The translations under genes and the position numbers were made by a program. The notes below the pieces were generated by a model. The model had not been told where the DNA came from. It worked only from the letters and a program-made list of their open reading frames with translations, and did not search any database. From Canna indica (taxonomy: Eukaryota; Streptophyta; Magnoliopsida; Zingiberales; Cannaceae): a stretch of DNA of 64,000 nt. This document shows, piece after piece, positions 1 to 10,738 of the stretch. The stretch covers positions 28,590,001 through 28,654,000 of the forward strand of contig CP136893.1 of assembly GCA_034359265.1 (NCBI GenBank), read 5' to 3'. Within the stretch, counting starts at the first letter, position 1. Every line of letters starts with the position of its first letter.

Positions 1-1444
1 TTGACATAAGGAAATAATTTTTATTTCAAACTTGACATATACTCTTTACATGACCATCATGTGGTGTCATGAAAGTTTGAATAAAAATTGAAGAAATTTT
101 AAGAATAACTGAAAATTACAAAAATATCATTTCAATCTACATTTGTTATCAATTTCAATTATTTCTAGAGAAATATAAAAAAAATCATTTTCAGAAGATT
201 CTTAAAACTGCACTTTCACTGAAAAATCTAGTTTCTTCAGTAAAAAATTTCAAAACATTTCATTAAGAATCTGATTTATAATGGAATTTTAAAGTTGGTC
301 TTTAAAAATGCAAAGTATCATTTTTAAAAAAAATATCAATCTTTTCGATACTTTGAATTTTCTTCAAAAACTTCAAATGAAACTTTTTGCATGCTATTTT
401 GATTTCATCTCTAATATCGTTCTCATTATTCCTAGAGTGAAATCATTTCTAAAAATGATTTTGATATATTGAGTGATATCTTAAAAATAAGCTTTTGATT
501 AAAATCAATATAGGATAAAAAATGATCTTTGAAAATTCTTTTGAGCTCAAACTTTATACATATATTTCAAATGACCATTCAACAATTGGTATCAAAAACT
601 TTCGTCCAAAAATTGGTACCAAAGATTTTCATCGAAAATATGATTTTGTATAAATTTAAAAGTTCGATTTTTTTTCAAATCTTGAAGTATAGGTTGACTT
701 AAGTCAACAAAGTAACTTAAAAATTTCATCTTAAGCCCAAACTTGATTCATGGACTTTAGATTTCCTCATGTTTAATGTCTAGATGCCTAAGTATGAGAA
801 AATATGAGTAGATAGCAAAAACTTGATACTGAGTAGTTTCATGTTTTCATGCTTAATTCAAATTGAAACCATGCTAAGTTAAAAGTTTGATTAAATGACA
901 TTAGTTTCACTTCAAACTTGATATACATAATTTAAATGATCATATCTTAATATTTTAAAAGTTTGAATGAAATCTAAAAATGTCATGAAAAAGATATGAG
1001 TACATTCATATCTGAGTACATACATGATTTTGTTTTGAATTCAATTATTTAGTTTTGAACATATCATGTATGATTTAAGTTTCATATCAAATATTTATTT
1101 TTCCATCCCTTTGGTTGAGATTTTCATGTTTCATGAAAAATATCCTTTAGAGTCTCAACTTCATGAAAAAAATATATTTTTTTTTTTCATCCCTTTGTCT
1201 AGATTGACCTTTCTTGCCCTTTTTGATTGATGTCAAAAGAGGGAGAAGAGTATAGGTATAAAGGGGGAGAAATGTATAGGAAAATTGGGGAGAAAATTAT
1301 AAGTAAAGGGGAGGGAAATAGATAGGGGGAGTTTATTTCATAGATATGCATGTTGATAGGGGGAGAAATCCCTTAGTTGATATCTTCTATGCTTTAATGT
1401 TATATTTTCTCAAGGATGTTTGTCATCATCAAAAAGGGGGAGAT
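1..1444 (+). mobile_element. 3' non-coding internal region of a SIRE-type Copia retrotransposon
   Basis: AT-rich sequence with no coding frame that leads directly into an LTR at 1445. The last 220 bases hold several purine runs of the AAAGGGGGAGA type (near 1260, 1300, 1324, 1357 and 1431). The last of these abuts the LTR and is the polypurine tract that primes plus-strand synthesis. Multiplied purine tracts before the 3' LTR are a known hallmark of plant Sireviruses. The coding part of the element lies left of the window, so only its 3' end is seen. No envelope-like frame is visible here. Confidence 0.75.
1431..1444 (+). promoter_or_regulatory. Polypurine tract of the SIRE-type Copia element
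   Basis: AAAAAGGGGGAG followed two bases later by the TGTTGG start of the LTR. This is the standard plus-strand priming site layout in plant Copia elements. Confidence 0.8.
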
Positions 1445-1790
1445 TGTTGGCTTTAGATTTTCAACCTTGGTCTTAATCTCTTAATCTCGGTTTTGATGAT
1501 AACAAACATGGAACTAATATTTCGTCAAGAAATCTTTCAGGTTTTATATCGATTAGCGTTCGATGTCCTCGATTTGAAAAATCGGGAGAAATCAAAAAAT
1601 CGGAAGGACATTGATCGACGCGCTCGGGTTCGTCGCAAAAGTTCTCAAAGATCAACATGAGCACCAAAGTCATCTTGGACGAGCTCAAAGATCACATGAA
1701 AGCTCTTCAAGTTGATGGTCGTTGAAAGCCGGAACCCGAAAATGAAGCGCGGAAGAAAAAGGCTGAAGAAATCAAACTCAGCCTAGGTTC

Positions 1791-2115
1791 GGTCGATCGA
1801 ATAGGGTAAGGAAAATGGCACCAGCCATTTCGGTCGATCGAACAGTGCCTAAAAGAGGCAATAGCTACTTCGGTCGACCGGGTGATCGACCAATCGAAGC
1901 CCAAAACGGGCAGTAGCTCTGTCGGTCGACCGATCGGTCAATCGACTTGTGGATAGCCGAGACGCAAACTCGCATCGGTCGATCGATGGGTTGACCGAAT
2001 GTGGGATCGTGCGATTTCGCATCTGGGCAGTCACCCGTCGGTCGACCGCACACAGAGAGAAGGGCAGCGATCAAATGAGCGGTTGGTCGGTCGATTGATC
2101 GACCAATCGACCGAC
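1791..2115 (+). promoter_or_regulatory. Array of TCGGTCGATCGACC-type palindromes in the U3 of LTR-1
   Basis: Six to seven blocks built from GGTCGATCGACC, CGGTCGACCG and GATCGGTC motifs recur roughly every 40-65 bp and stop about 50 bp before the TATA box at 2167. The same arrangement is present in the other two LTRs of the family (4605-4905 and 39425-39735). Position next to the core promoter suggests a cis-regulatory role, but no binding factor is known to me. Confidence 0.7.
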
Positions 2116-2166
2116 GTCTACAACGGATAAAAAACTATCCATTGAGTTGTCGTTTCTTCAGTAGGG

Positions 2167-2174
2167 TATAAATA
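2167..2174 (+). promoter_or_regulatory. TATA box of LTR-1
   Basis: TATAAATA directly follows the palindrome array. The equivalent TATAAATA is found on the reverse strand in LTR-2 and LTR-3 at the same relative place, supporting it as the LTR core promoter. Confidence 0.7.
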
Positions 2175-2969
2175 CACCCTCATATAACTCATCTAATCTT
2201 CTTCTCCCTCTCTTACAGATATCATTGAGCATTATTAAGGGAGATTTGAGCCTTCAAAGGATTGATCAACGGCGCCCTGTTCTTTTGTAAAGAAAATCAG
2301 AAGCGCTTAGCTTTCTGCCTCAACTTCGAAATTGACTCGAGCTCATCCCCTCAGCGAGTTGGAGGTTCCAAGGCTTGGAGAAGACCTTGCAATATTGGTT
2401 CTCTTTAAGCTCTTTTGATTGTATTTTATTGTTATTTGAACTGTGTTTTAATTTGGATTTGTGCGTGTGAAGACCAAGGACTGTTTGGTCTTGTGTGTGA
2501 AAGTGATATCCTTGGTATAAAAGGAGTAAAGCCACTTGTGTAAACTTAGTGTTTACTAGGATTAGTTTAGTTGTCCCTTAGGGTTGAGGTGGAAGAGTAC
2601 TCTCGATAATAAGAAGGCGGAGACTTCCGGGTGTGGAAGTACCTTAGGTCGAGAGTGAGACTCTTCGAGTGAAAAGTTCTTTGTGTAAGGGAAACAAAAA
2701 TTAATCTAGTCAAACTAATTTGGAAATCCTAAGCGGAGTGCTTAGGTAGTGGAGTAAGCATTGGGGCCGAACCACTATAAATTACTTGTGTTTGCATTGA
2801 TCTTTCTTTGTTCTTAATTATTTATCTTGCTTCCGCATCGAATCGTAAAATTGCAAATTGCCTAAGTAATTCATGAAACGATTAAATTGGAATTTAGACT
2901 AATTAATTTAGTAAACACACTATTCAGCCCCCCCCCTCTAGTGTCGTCATTTCGTCTTTATCCTTCACA

Positions 2970-3470
2970 CCTCGGAATGACAAAATCTTATAAGAAGACT
3001 TGGTAGAGAAACTACCATTCGTAGTCCATTTCCATCTGAAGTAATCGGAGCTTGTGCTCAAAAGAATTGAGTCCAAGATGCCAGCGAGCTGAGCGAGGCT
3101 CAATAGAGGAATCTGATTCTCGAAACTAATATTCCAACCCCTTATCTAACCGTCAGGTTCTAATGCCTTGGCATTAGCATTAGTAGAATTTGGATCAGTG
3201 ACAAGGGGAAAAATGTCCGAAACATGTCCAGCAACTTAGAGACGTTGATCCATGGATCCAACTAAAGGCGAATGGACAAACCACCGCCAACCTGGAAGCT
3301 CAAGGATGAGTTGAAAAACTCGATGTTTCTAGCGATACCCCTCCACACCGGAGACAATCTAAAGCGAGCAATGAAAATATGATCAAGATCATAGAAAACA
3401 GCCTTAAGAATGTCCACCCACCGTCAATCTAAGTTTTGCCGAAATTTCCAAAGCCACGCCTCGAGTCTAG
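2970..3470 (-). pseudogene. LINE fragment: region downstream of the reverse transcriptase
   Basis: On the reverse strand broken frames read RWVDILKAVFYDLDHIF, then VWRGIARNIEFF, then GGGLSIRL with LDPWIN, and at the far end KWTTNGSFSTKSSYKIL. This order (W..I near the end of the thumb, the G-G-G-x-I...DPW block, then the W..NG.FSTKS.Y block) is that of plant L1-type LINE polyproteins between the reverse transcriptase and the C-terminal zinc-binding region. Stops and frameshifts are present. The SIRE element inserted at the left edge, so the remainder is outside the window. Confidence 0.7.
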
Positions 3471-3879
3471 ATGCTCTCAATTATCCTCACCAATTATGTT
3501 GTCACTACTTACATGTCTTCTTCCAACACCATACGTCATTAAGCACAATCCAACATGTAACTATGCACCTTTTTTTTTAATCTTAGCTTTATTCATCTCA
3601 TTTCTATTGTTTAGGGTGAAATTACTTTGTTCTTTTTCGTATAATTCATGTTGTGACTTGAGTCTTCAAAAAATTTTGGGTCATTTATAACCTTCTTCTC
3701 GTTGAATTCACTTTCGTAATTTTTTCCCTATGTAAATTGTATGTCTTAGTTGTTTTGAAATATTTTTTACTACTAGAATTTATATATATATATACAGAGG
3801 GTAGAGTAAATAGTTAAAATCTTAAGTTTTGGTGAGTACTTTTTTGGTTCATTTACAGCCTTCTTCTCGTTGAATTCAA
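3471..3879. other. Spacer between LINE remnant and LTR-2, with a 30-bp direct repeat
   Basis: AT-rich, no gene recognised. A 30-base stretch ending CTTCTCGTTGAATTCA occurs at 3681-3710 and again, with two differences, at 3849-3878. The second copy sits exactly at the broken 3' end of LTR-2. A short TA run lies at 3780-3795. Confidence 0.5.
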
Positions 3880-5524
3880 GGTAAAAAGGAGATAATCAAG
3901 TAAGTACAATATAAATAGTAGAATGCTAATACAATATAATTTTAATGGTTTGGCTTCAACAAAATCTACCTACACTATCTAAGCATCCTGCATAGGATTT
4001 CAAATAAATCTACTAATAAAATTTTAAATTAGTTTTACTAGATTATCTTATTTCCTTTACAACGAGGACGTTTTTCACCGGAGAGTCTCCGCTCTCACAC
4101 CGAAAGTACTTTCACACCCGGAAGTCTCTGTCTTCCTACCGAGAGCACTCTCCCACCTCAATCCTAAGGACAACAAGAATTAATCCTAGCAAACTACGTT
4201 TACAACGGTGGGTTTAAGCCTTAACACCAAGGCAACCACCAACTCAATCAAACCTAGCAACCTAGGTTTACACAAGTTCAATTACGAAGAAATAAACAAT
4301 AAAATACAATAATAATTGAAGCAATAAATCAAACTATAAGTACTTAGCTCCAAAAAAAACTCCCTAGTCCTCTTGATGCCTTGAGAAGATGAATCTTGAA
4401 GGTTCAAAGGCTAGATCAAGATTTTATCATGGAAACTAGGGATTGCAAAGGGATGGCTCAAGAAAACCTTTATAGATGATCAAATATGGTTCAATGGAAG
4501 GTTGGATCAATTGTTAAGAAGACTTAATGAAGGATGGAGATGAGTATTTATAACCCCTTAATAGAACGGCAGCTCAACGGGCGAAAAACTAGCCATTTTC
4601 GTCGTTCGGTCGCTTGTCGATCGGTCGTCAGTCGACCGACCGATCGACCACCTGCGACTGCTACTTTAATTACTCTGTTCGGTCGATCGACGGGTCGACC
4701 AAATGAGTCACGAGTTGAGCGATCCGCAATTCAGTCAATCGATTGGTCGACCGACGAAACTACTGCCAATTTTTGGCCTCGGTCAGTCGACCGAAGTAGC
4801 TACTGCCATTTTTTAACCATCTTCGATCGATCGACCGATCGACCGAATTGGCTACTGCCAATTTTTAACACTATTCGGTCGACCGATCGGTAGACCGAAC
4901 CTGGATTGGGCAATTTTGTTAGGCTTAACTTTAAAACATAAATGCTATATAAGAATTACCCCCCATTTAGATTCAATAAAAATATCTAAAAAATTAAAAT
5001 CCTTAAGAATCAAAATCTAGTTTTTGGAGATTAGTACAAATTTTCGGAAAATAAAACTTTTCTAATTTTTCAGGTCAAATAAGGGCAAGCTAAAGGCTTC
5101 CAAAAAATTCTTTAAAATACCTCGTTATCTAATTTTAACCCAATGAACAATTACCGCCATTTTTTATGACAAGAAACTATCTAGGTCATATAGCCCTCCA
5201 AGGAGCTCCCTAGGCTTAGTGAGTTTCAGGGCGGTTTTCTAGTTTTTATGATTTGGGGTTCGGGATAGGTTTTTGAGATTCTTTGCATCATCATGAGGAT
5301 TTACAATTTATCTAGACACCCTAAACCTAAACTCTAACTTCCCGACGAATCCGAACGCGGCGACCAACGTCCTTTTGATTTCCCGATTTCTCCAATTTTT
5401 CCGATTGCGGACGTCGAGCACTAACCGATATGGAACCTGAAAGATTTCTCAATGAAATATTAGTTCTATATTTTTTATCAACAAAAACAAGATTAAAACC
5501 AAGGTAGAAAACCTTAGACCAATA
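3880..5524 (-). repeat. LTR-2: inverted SIRE-type Copia LTR, 3' end truncated
   Basis: Reverse-strand homologue of LTR-1, starting TATTGGTC at 5524 and matching LTR-1 through the palindrome array, TATA region and the run around 4080-4200. The C-rich 3' terminus seen in the other two copies is missing, so it is truncated near 3880. It interrupts Gypsy-1: the sequence from 5525 rightwards is Gypsy gag in mid-protein. No internal SIRE sequence is attached, so this is either a solo LTR or a remnant left by deletion. Confidence 0.75.
4545..4905 (-). promoter_or_regulatory. TATA box and palindrome array of LTR-2
   Basis: TATAAATA (reverse strand, 4545-4552) with six blocks of CGGTCGACCGATCG-like palindromes lying upstream of it on that strand at 4605-4905. 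The layout mirrors LTR-1. Confidence 0.65.
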
Positions 5525-5525
5525 G

Positions 5526-6153
5526 AAGTACCTGTCGTTGAGCGTACGGGATAGGCGGGCGAAAGAGTTCGAGCTACTACGTCAGACCGATAGTATGTCA
5601 GTAATGGACTATGAGATGGAGTTCACTCAACTCTCGAAGTACCATCCCACTTTGGTAGCCACAGAGACCGCCAGGGTCAAGACGTTTGTTGAGGGACTGA
5701 GGCCGCAGATTGCCAGACTTATCCATTACATAGAGGATACTTCTTTTGCTCGGGTTATAGATGAGGTGCTCCGGAAGGAGGCATTGGTACCGACTGACAG
5801 GCACAATGGACCCCAGAAGAAAAAGTTTCAGCCCCAGCACCCAAGGGGTTGGCCAGCTCACTCTGAGGGGACTCACACGACAGTAGATCCACAGTGGGGC
5901 GGAGGTCATAACAGTTCTAGAGGCCGCATAGGCTCAGGACCAGGGGCATCATCAAGAGGCTCGCAGTGGAGGCCTGAGCCACATCCGTGTAACCGATGTC
6001 ATAGGAAGCACTGGGAAGCTTGCTGTGGACATTTAGAGGTATGTTTTAGCAGTGGGCAAGTTGGGTACTTCAGGAAGGATTATCCCGGCAAAGGCAGTCA
6101 GCCGCCTGATCAGACTAGAGGGAAGGCACCGATGTCAGTAGGTTCCGTAGCTT
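5526..6153 (+). pseudogene. Gypsy-1 gag, N-terminus missing
   Basis: The frame enters from the LTR-2 junction as KYLSLSVRDRRAKEFE, without its own start codon, and continues through the retrotransposon gag core (MSVMDYEMEFTQLSKYHP, then FVEGLRPQIARLI) to a C-terminal zinc-knuckle-like cluster near CNRCHRKHWEACCG and CFSSGQVGYFRKDYP. The CCHC spacing is only partly preserved. The Gypsy-2 equivalent reads KKFLPKNVRERRAREFE, which confirms that several hundred bases of gag are missing on the left. A TAG stop ends this frame before the protease. Confidence 0.8.
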
Positions 6154-6190
6154 AGAGGGGTCAGACTCAGGGAGGAGGCCAGCACTAGTT

Positions 6191-7079
6191 CAGAGAGGCC
6201 CGTTCCACGGGTGTTTGCTTTGAACCAAAGGACGCTGAGACATCCAGGGCATTAGTGACAGGTAACCTTGTTGTTGGTTCTGCTATTGCTTATGTTTTGT
6301 TTGATCCAGGTGCTACGCATTCTTTTGTATCTGCATTATTTGCTGCTAAGTTATCGGGGAAAACCTCTATGCTTGATTTGCATGTTGTGGTGTCTACGCC
6401 TACGGGCGATTCTGTGCTGACAGAGACAATCTTTCGAGGTTGCGAGGTGGTCATTTGTGGTCACTGTGGTCATTTTGCCTCAGTGGACTGCAGGGCAAAG
6501 ACTGTGACCTTCAGTAAGATTGGATTGCCCCAATTTACCTTCCACGAGGAGGGAATGGGAGATTCATTGGTGGTCATTTCAGCTTTCAAGGTGCGAAAGC
6601 TACTCCTAGGCGGTTGTCAATCCTTCTTGGACTTTGTGTCTGTGGCAGAGGGGAGCGGAGGTGCGGCTAGGGGCATTGAGGGAACGCTAGTGGTATACGG
6701 GTTCTCTGATGTTTTCCCAGAGGAGTTGTCAAGTTAATTTGCCCCTAGAGAGGGAGATCGAGTTTCGTATTGATTTGCAGCCTGGGATAAACTGATCTCC
6801 ATTCCGCTGTATCGGATGGCACCAGCCGAGTTGAAAGAGTTGAAGTCCCAATTGCAGGAGCTGCTTGAGTTAGGCTTCATTTGCCCAAGTGTTTCGTCTT
6901 GGGGTGCTCCAGTGCTCTTCGTGAAAAAGAAGGATGGGTCCATGCGGATGTGCATTGATTACTGACAGCTTAATAAGGTGACAGTGAAGAATCGTTACCC
7001 GCTACCCAGGATTGATGACTTGTTTGATCAACTTCAGGGGGCTCAGTGGTTTTCCAAGATTGACCTACGGTCAGGGTAC
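6191..7079 (+). pseudogene. Gypsy-1 protease and N-terminal reverse transcriptase
   Basis: The aspartic protease is recognised by LFDPGATHSFVS near 6300, the active-site region of retropepsins (D-x-G-A). It is followed after a stop by the reverse transcriptase start: [42 protein letters not shown], then MCIDY and [22 protein letters not shown] replaces the arginine codon of the conserved DYRQLN motif, consistent with CGA to TGA. The frame runs to DLRSGY at 7079 where the CACTA fragment begins, and resumes as HQLRIRD at 7735. Confidence 0.85.
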
Positions 7080-7734
7080 TTCGATACTATATATATTGAC
7101 TTTGTTATCGTGAGATTTATTATTTTTTTATTATATTGACTTTGTTACTTCGATACTATATATATTTTAGTTTTATTTTGTTTGGATATTGATACTTCAA
7201 TTTTGCATTTGAATAGTTTTTATACGATTATGGATAATTATAAATATAAGTATAATTGTTTTGATATATATCTGGGTGTATTTGTGATGTGTGAATGGAT
7301 GTGTGTATGGGTGTGTGAGTTATGTATCAGATTGTATCAATGTATTAATGAAAATTTAGAATTTTAAATTTTTTTCTGTTCCAGGTTTTAGTCATCAGCA
7401 ACGGCTTTCCCACGGTTGTCCGTGGGAAAGTCGTTACTAAAAGTGTATCGTAAGCCGTTGCTATATAACATCAGCAACGACTTACTAACGGTCTTTCACT
7501 AATGGCCTTGCCACGGCCTTACGAGCCGTTTCTAATAAGGTTATCAGCAACGGTCTGGTGTTCGTGGAAAAGCCGAGCAACGGCCCAATCGGCCATTGCA
7601 GCGCCATTTCTAAATTATCAACAACGCGCTTTTCTGTCACGGCTACTTTGCAACAGGTCGGGCCGTTGCAAGCCGTTGCTGATCGTTTTCAACAACGGCT
7701 GAAGCCGTTGTTGATGCCCATTTTTCCAGTAGTG
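7080..7734 (+). mobile_element. CACTA element 3' end (5'-deleted) inside Gypsy-1 reverse transcriptase
   Basis: The right end is CCAGTAGTG at 7734, the terminal repeat of CACTA elements, preceded by many copies of the subterminal motif CAGCAACGGC in both orientations. The body matches 53710-54343 of the full CACTA element (for example the stretch around TTGGATATTGATACTTCAA). The Gypsy codons GGGTAC and ACCATCAG flank it, so a 3-base target duplication (ACC) is the simplest reading. The CACTA left terminus is missing, so roughly 6.4 kb of the family's full length has been lost. Confidence 0.8.
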
Positions 7735-8870
7735 ACCATCAGTTGAGAATCCGAGATAGTGACATCCCAAAGATTTCTTTCAGATCGAGGTATGGCCACT
7801 ATGAGTTCCTGATTATGTCTTTCAGACTGACAAATGCACCTGCAGTATTTATGGACCTGATGAATCGAGTGTTCAGGGAATATTTGGAAAATTTTGTGAT
7901 AATATTTATTGATGATATTTTGATATATTCCATGAGCAGGGAGGAACATGTTGAGCACTTGAGGACGATTCTAGAGACTCTCACGGAGCACACGTTATAT
8001 GTCAAATTCTCCAAGTGCGAGTTCTGGCTGGATAGTGTAGAGTTCCTTGGCCATATGGTGTCCATGGAAGGGGTAAAGGTGGACCCCGCAAAGATAGAAG
8101 CAATCTAGAATTGGAAGTGGTCGGCTAATATCACAGAGATTCGCAGCTTCCTGGGGTTGGCAGGCTATTACAGGAAATTCGTGGAGAACTTCTTCAAGAT
8201 TACAGCGCCATTGACTCGCCTGACTTAGAAAAAGACTAAGTTCATTTGGGGCAGTAAGTGCGAGGAGAGCTTTCAAAAGCTTAAGGATTATTTGACGGCA
8301 GTGCCGGTTCTAGCCGTACCATCGAGCTCGGGAGGGTTTATTATTTATTACGATGTCTCTCAAGTCGGCTTGGGTTGTGTTTTAATGTAGAATGGCAGGG
8401 TGATAACTTATGCATCCTGTTAGTTGAAGATCCACGAGAAGAATTACCCGACTCATGATCTTGAGCTAGCGGTGGTGGTGTTCGCATTGAAGCTGTGGCG
8501 TCACTACCTTTATGGCGAGGCTTGTGAGATATACACTAATAATAAGAGCCTGCAGTATTTGCTCACATAGAAGGAATTGAACCTGAGGCAGAGAAGGTGG
8601 CTTGAACTCTTGAAGGACTATGATTGCACGACGTGTACCATCCGGGGAAGGCTAATATGGTGGCAAATGCCTTGAGCAGGAAGTCTATGGGCAATCTAGC
8701 GCATTTGGCAGTTAGGAGGAGGCCATTGACTCAGGATTTGTCCATGTGTTTGGATGGTGGGGCAGTCTTGACAGTGTCAGCCTCTGGAGCGTTGGTGGCT
8801 CACCTAAGGGTTGGTAGACATGCTGCGGGCCGCGTAGGAAAAAGATGTTTTTTGTGCACTCACTAAGGAT
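7735..8870 (+). pseudogene. Gypsy-1 reverse transcriptase (C-terminal part) and RNase H
   Basis: Continues the reverse transcriptase with [38 protein letters not shown] and the catalytic FIDDILIYS motif (the YxDD box as FIDD, usual in Gypsy elements). The connection follows: [17 protein letters not shown] and [18 protein letters not shown]. RNase H begins near 8330 (YDVSQVGLGCVL) and includes NKSLQYL and RRWLELLKDYDC. A frameshift near 8630 moves the frame to HDVYHPGKANMVANALSRK, the end of the Ty3 RNase H region. Several TAG/TAA codons replace Q or K codons. Confidence 0.85.
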
Positions 8871-10192
8871 CTGTTCAGGAGGGGTGATGCCGATAATGGT
8901 TTTAGTATTGACTTGGATGATGTTCTGAGGTTTAAGAACATGATAGTGGTGCTAGACATGGCCGAGGTCCGCAAGTAGGTGCTAGAGATGGCTCATCGAT
9001 CCATATATACTATGTAGTCAGGAGCCACGAAAATGTATGGTGACCTAAGGCAAAATTATTGGTGAAAAGGCATGAAGAGAGAGGTGGTTGAGTTTGTGTC
9101 TAAGTATTTGGTATGTCAGCAAGTGAAAGCCGAACATCTTAAGACGGTAGGATTGCTCCAGAACTTAGAAGTACCGGAATGGAAATGGGAAAAGATAACC
9201 ATGAATTTTGTGATAGGGTTGCCGAAGTCGGGTAAGGGAAATGATTCCATCTGGGTGGTGGTGGATCACCTAACCAAGATGACACATTTCATACTAGTCA
9301 GGACGACCTTTTCAGCTGAGCAATGTGCGAGGTTATTTTTGGATCGAATCATCGCTTATCATGGTGTATCTGTTATGATCATCTCAGATTGGGGTACTCA
9401 GTTCACAGCTCGATTCTAGCAATCTTTCCAGGAGGCGTTGGGCACTCAAGCAGATGGTCAGTCGGAGCGGACCATTCAGACATTGGAGGACATGCTGAGA
9501 GCATGTGTCCTAAATTTGGAGGGCAATTAGGAGAGGCATTTGCTCCTGATTGAGTTTGCCTACAATAACAGCTATCATAGCAGCATCGGGATGGCCCATT
9601 TTGAGGCATTGTATGGGCGGCGATGCAGGTCGCCTGTAGGCTGGTTTGAGGCAGGGGATTCCCTTATGATAGGACCCGACTTGGTTGAGGAGGCAGTAGA
9701 AAAGGTGAAACTAATCAGTGAGTGGTTGTTGGCAGCCCAAATTTGCCAGAAGATGTATGCTGATGGAAAAGCCAATGACGTAGAGTTTGTTGAGGGGGAC
9801 ATGGTTTTCCTCAAGGTATCCCTAATGAAAGGGGTGGTGAGGTTTGGAAAGAGAGGGAAGCTACGCCCTAGGTTCATTGGGTCATTTCCTATTTTTAGAC
9901 GTAGGGAAGCTGTGGCATATGAGTTGGCCTTACCTCCCAGTATGGACCAAGTGCGCACTCGGTGTTTCATGTATCCATGCTGAAGAAGTATGTTCAGGAT
10001 GAGTCTCATGTGATTGAGCCTACTGCGGTGGAGGTGGGTTCAGTAGTCTCTTATGAAGAACGACTAGTTGAGGTGTTAGACCATCAGATCGAAAAATTAA
10101 GGTCCAAGAAGATTCCCTTGGTAAAGGTCAGGTGGGAGCACCATTCTGGGTAGGAGGCCACCTGGGAGGTGGAGCAGGATATGAGGGAGTGA
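8871..10192 (+). pseudogene. Gypsy-1 integrase with chromodomain-like C-terminus
   Basis: The HHCC zinc-binding start is degraded (CQQVKAEHLKTVGLLQNLEVPEW is preserved near 9115). The catalytic core shows TMNFVIGLPKSGKGNDSI, WVVVDHLTKMTHFI, VMIISDWGTQF (second catalytic D region; GTQFT) and, after a deletion, QADGQSERTIQTLEDMLR with the third acidic residue. The stretch after FWQSF that normally holds FSTAFHPQ is missing. Then come LIEFAYNNSYHSSIGMA, YGRRCRSPVGWFE and the C-terminal GDMVFLKVSLMKGV. The tail PLVKVRWEHHSG followed by EVEQDMRE is the chromodomain-type end of Tekay elements. Confidence 0.85.
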
Positions 10193-10249
10193 TATCCTTC
10201 GTTATTTGAGAACCTGGTAAGTCCTCAAGCGTTGCTAAATTCGAGGATG

Positions 10250-10269
10250 AATTTTCCCCGAGGGAGGAT
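10250..10269 (+). promoter_or_regulatory. Polypurine tract of Gypsy-1
   Basis: A purine-rich run (GAGGGAGGA) follows the conserved 3' internal motif GAGGATGAATTTT and precedes the LTR start at about 10270. Gypsy-2 has the equivalent GAGGACAAATTTTTA then AAGAGGGGTAGA. Confidence 0.6.
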
Positions 10270-10535
10270 TATAATATCCTAGATATTATTTTTGATTCCT
10301 GTTATTTGTTTTGTGTTGCCAGCCTAGCGGGCTAGTTCGAGGTTGAGCCAAGTCGACTTGTGGTCCGGTGCGAGCTTGAGAGCTCGGGTAAGTTGATCCA
10401 TGGATTTTATATTTTATGTGCTTGATTTATTAAATTATATTGCATGGGTGTGCATGTGATTGATGCTTATGTGGAGCATGGGGTTAGATTGAGTTAAGGC
10501 GGGTTGCGGGTTGGATCCGGGCTTGAGGCGGATGT

Positions 10536-10738
10536 TGTTATAAAATCAGTCTTGCACCTAACTCCACCCCAAAAGCTAGCTCATTGGGGGAGGATTGTCT
10601 AATCTATTTAAAGACTATCTAGACCACAACCTCAAGAAATGTGAGACTTTAACACACACCCCTCACGCCCAGGATCCACATCTGGAGTGTGAAATTCTGT
10701 AGGTAGCCCACTCTCAACCATAGATTTGGCTCTGATAA
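10536..10738 (-). repeat. Copia-B 3' LTR remnant (3' portion only)
   Basis: Matches 14976-15180 closely (for example AACTCCACC...AAAAGCTAGCTCAT and GGGGGAGGATTGTC). It ends outward at TGTTATAAAATC next to GATGT. Its inner edge begins at a degraded primer-binding-site-like string GGCTCTGATA, exactly where the homologous internal string GGTTCTGATACCA lies in the 5' LTR. Confidence 0.8.

Larger units (their letters stand above)
1445..2969 (+). repeat. LTR-1: 3' LTR of the SIRE-type Copia element
   Basis: About 1525 bp, starting TGTTGG right after the polypurine tract and ending near ...CTTCACA at a C-rich terminus. Homologous inverted copies lie at 3880-5524 and 38697-40073. The match is clear at the start (a stretch around GATGATAACAAACATGGAAC), across the palindrome-rich zone, and along the run with CCGGGTGTGGAAGTACC near 2627. 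The right edge abuts a LINE remnant, so the element inserted into a LINE. The exact 3' end is inferred from the copy at 38697, where a primer-binding site marks the boundary. Confidence 0.8.

Noticed and set aside
1791..2115. CRISPR-like array in the repeated GGTCGATCGACC blocks
   Set aside because: Blocks are variable, palindromic and sit in retrotransposon LTRs of a plant. Spacing and repeat identity do not fit CRISPR.
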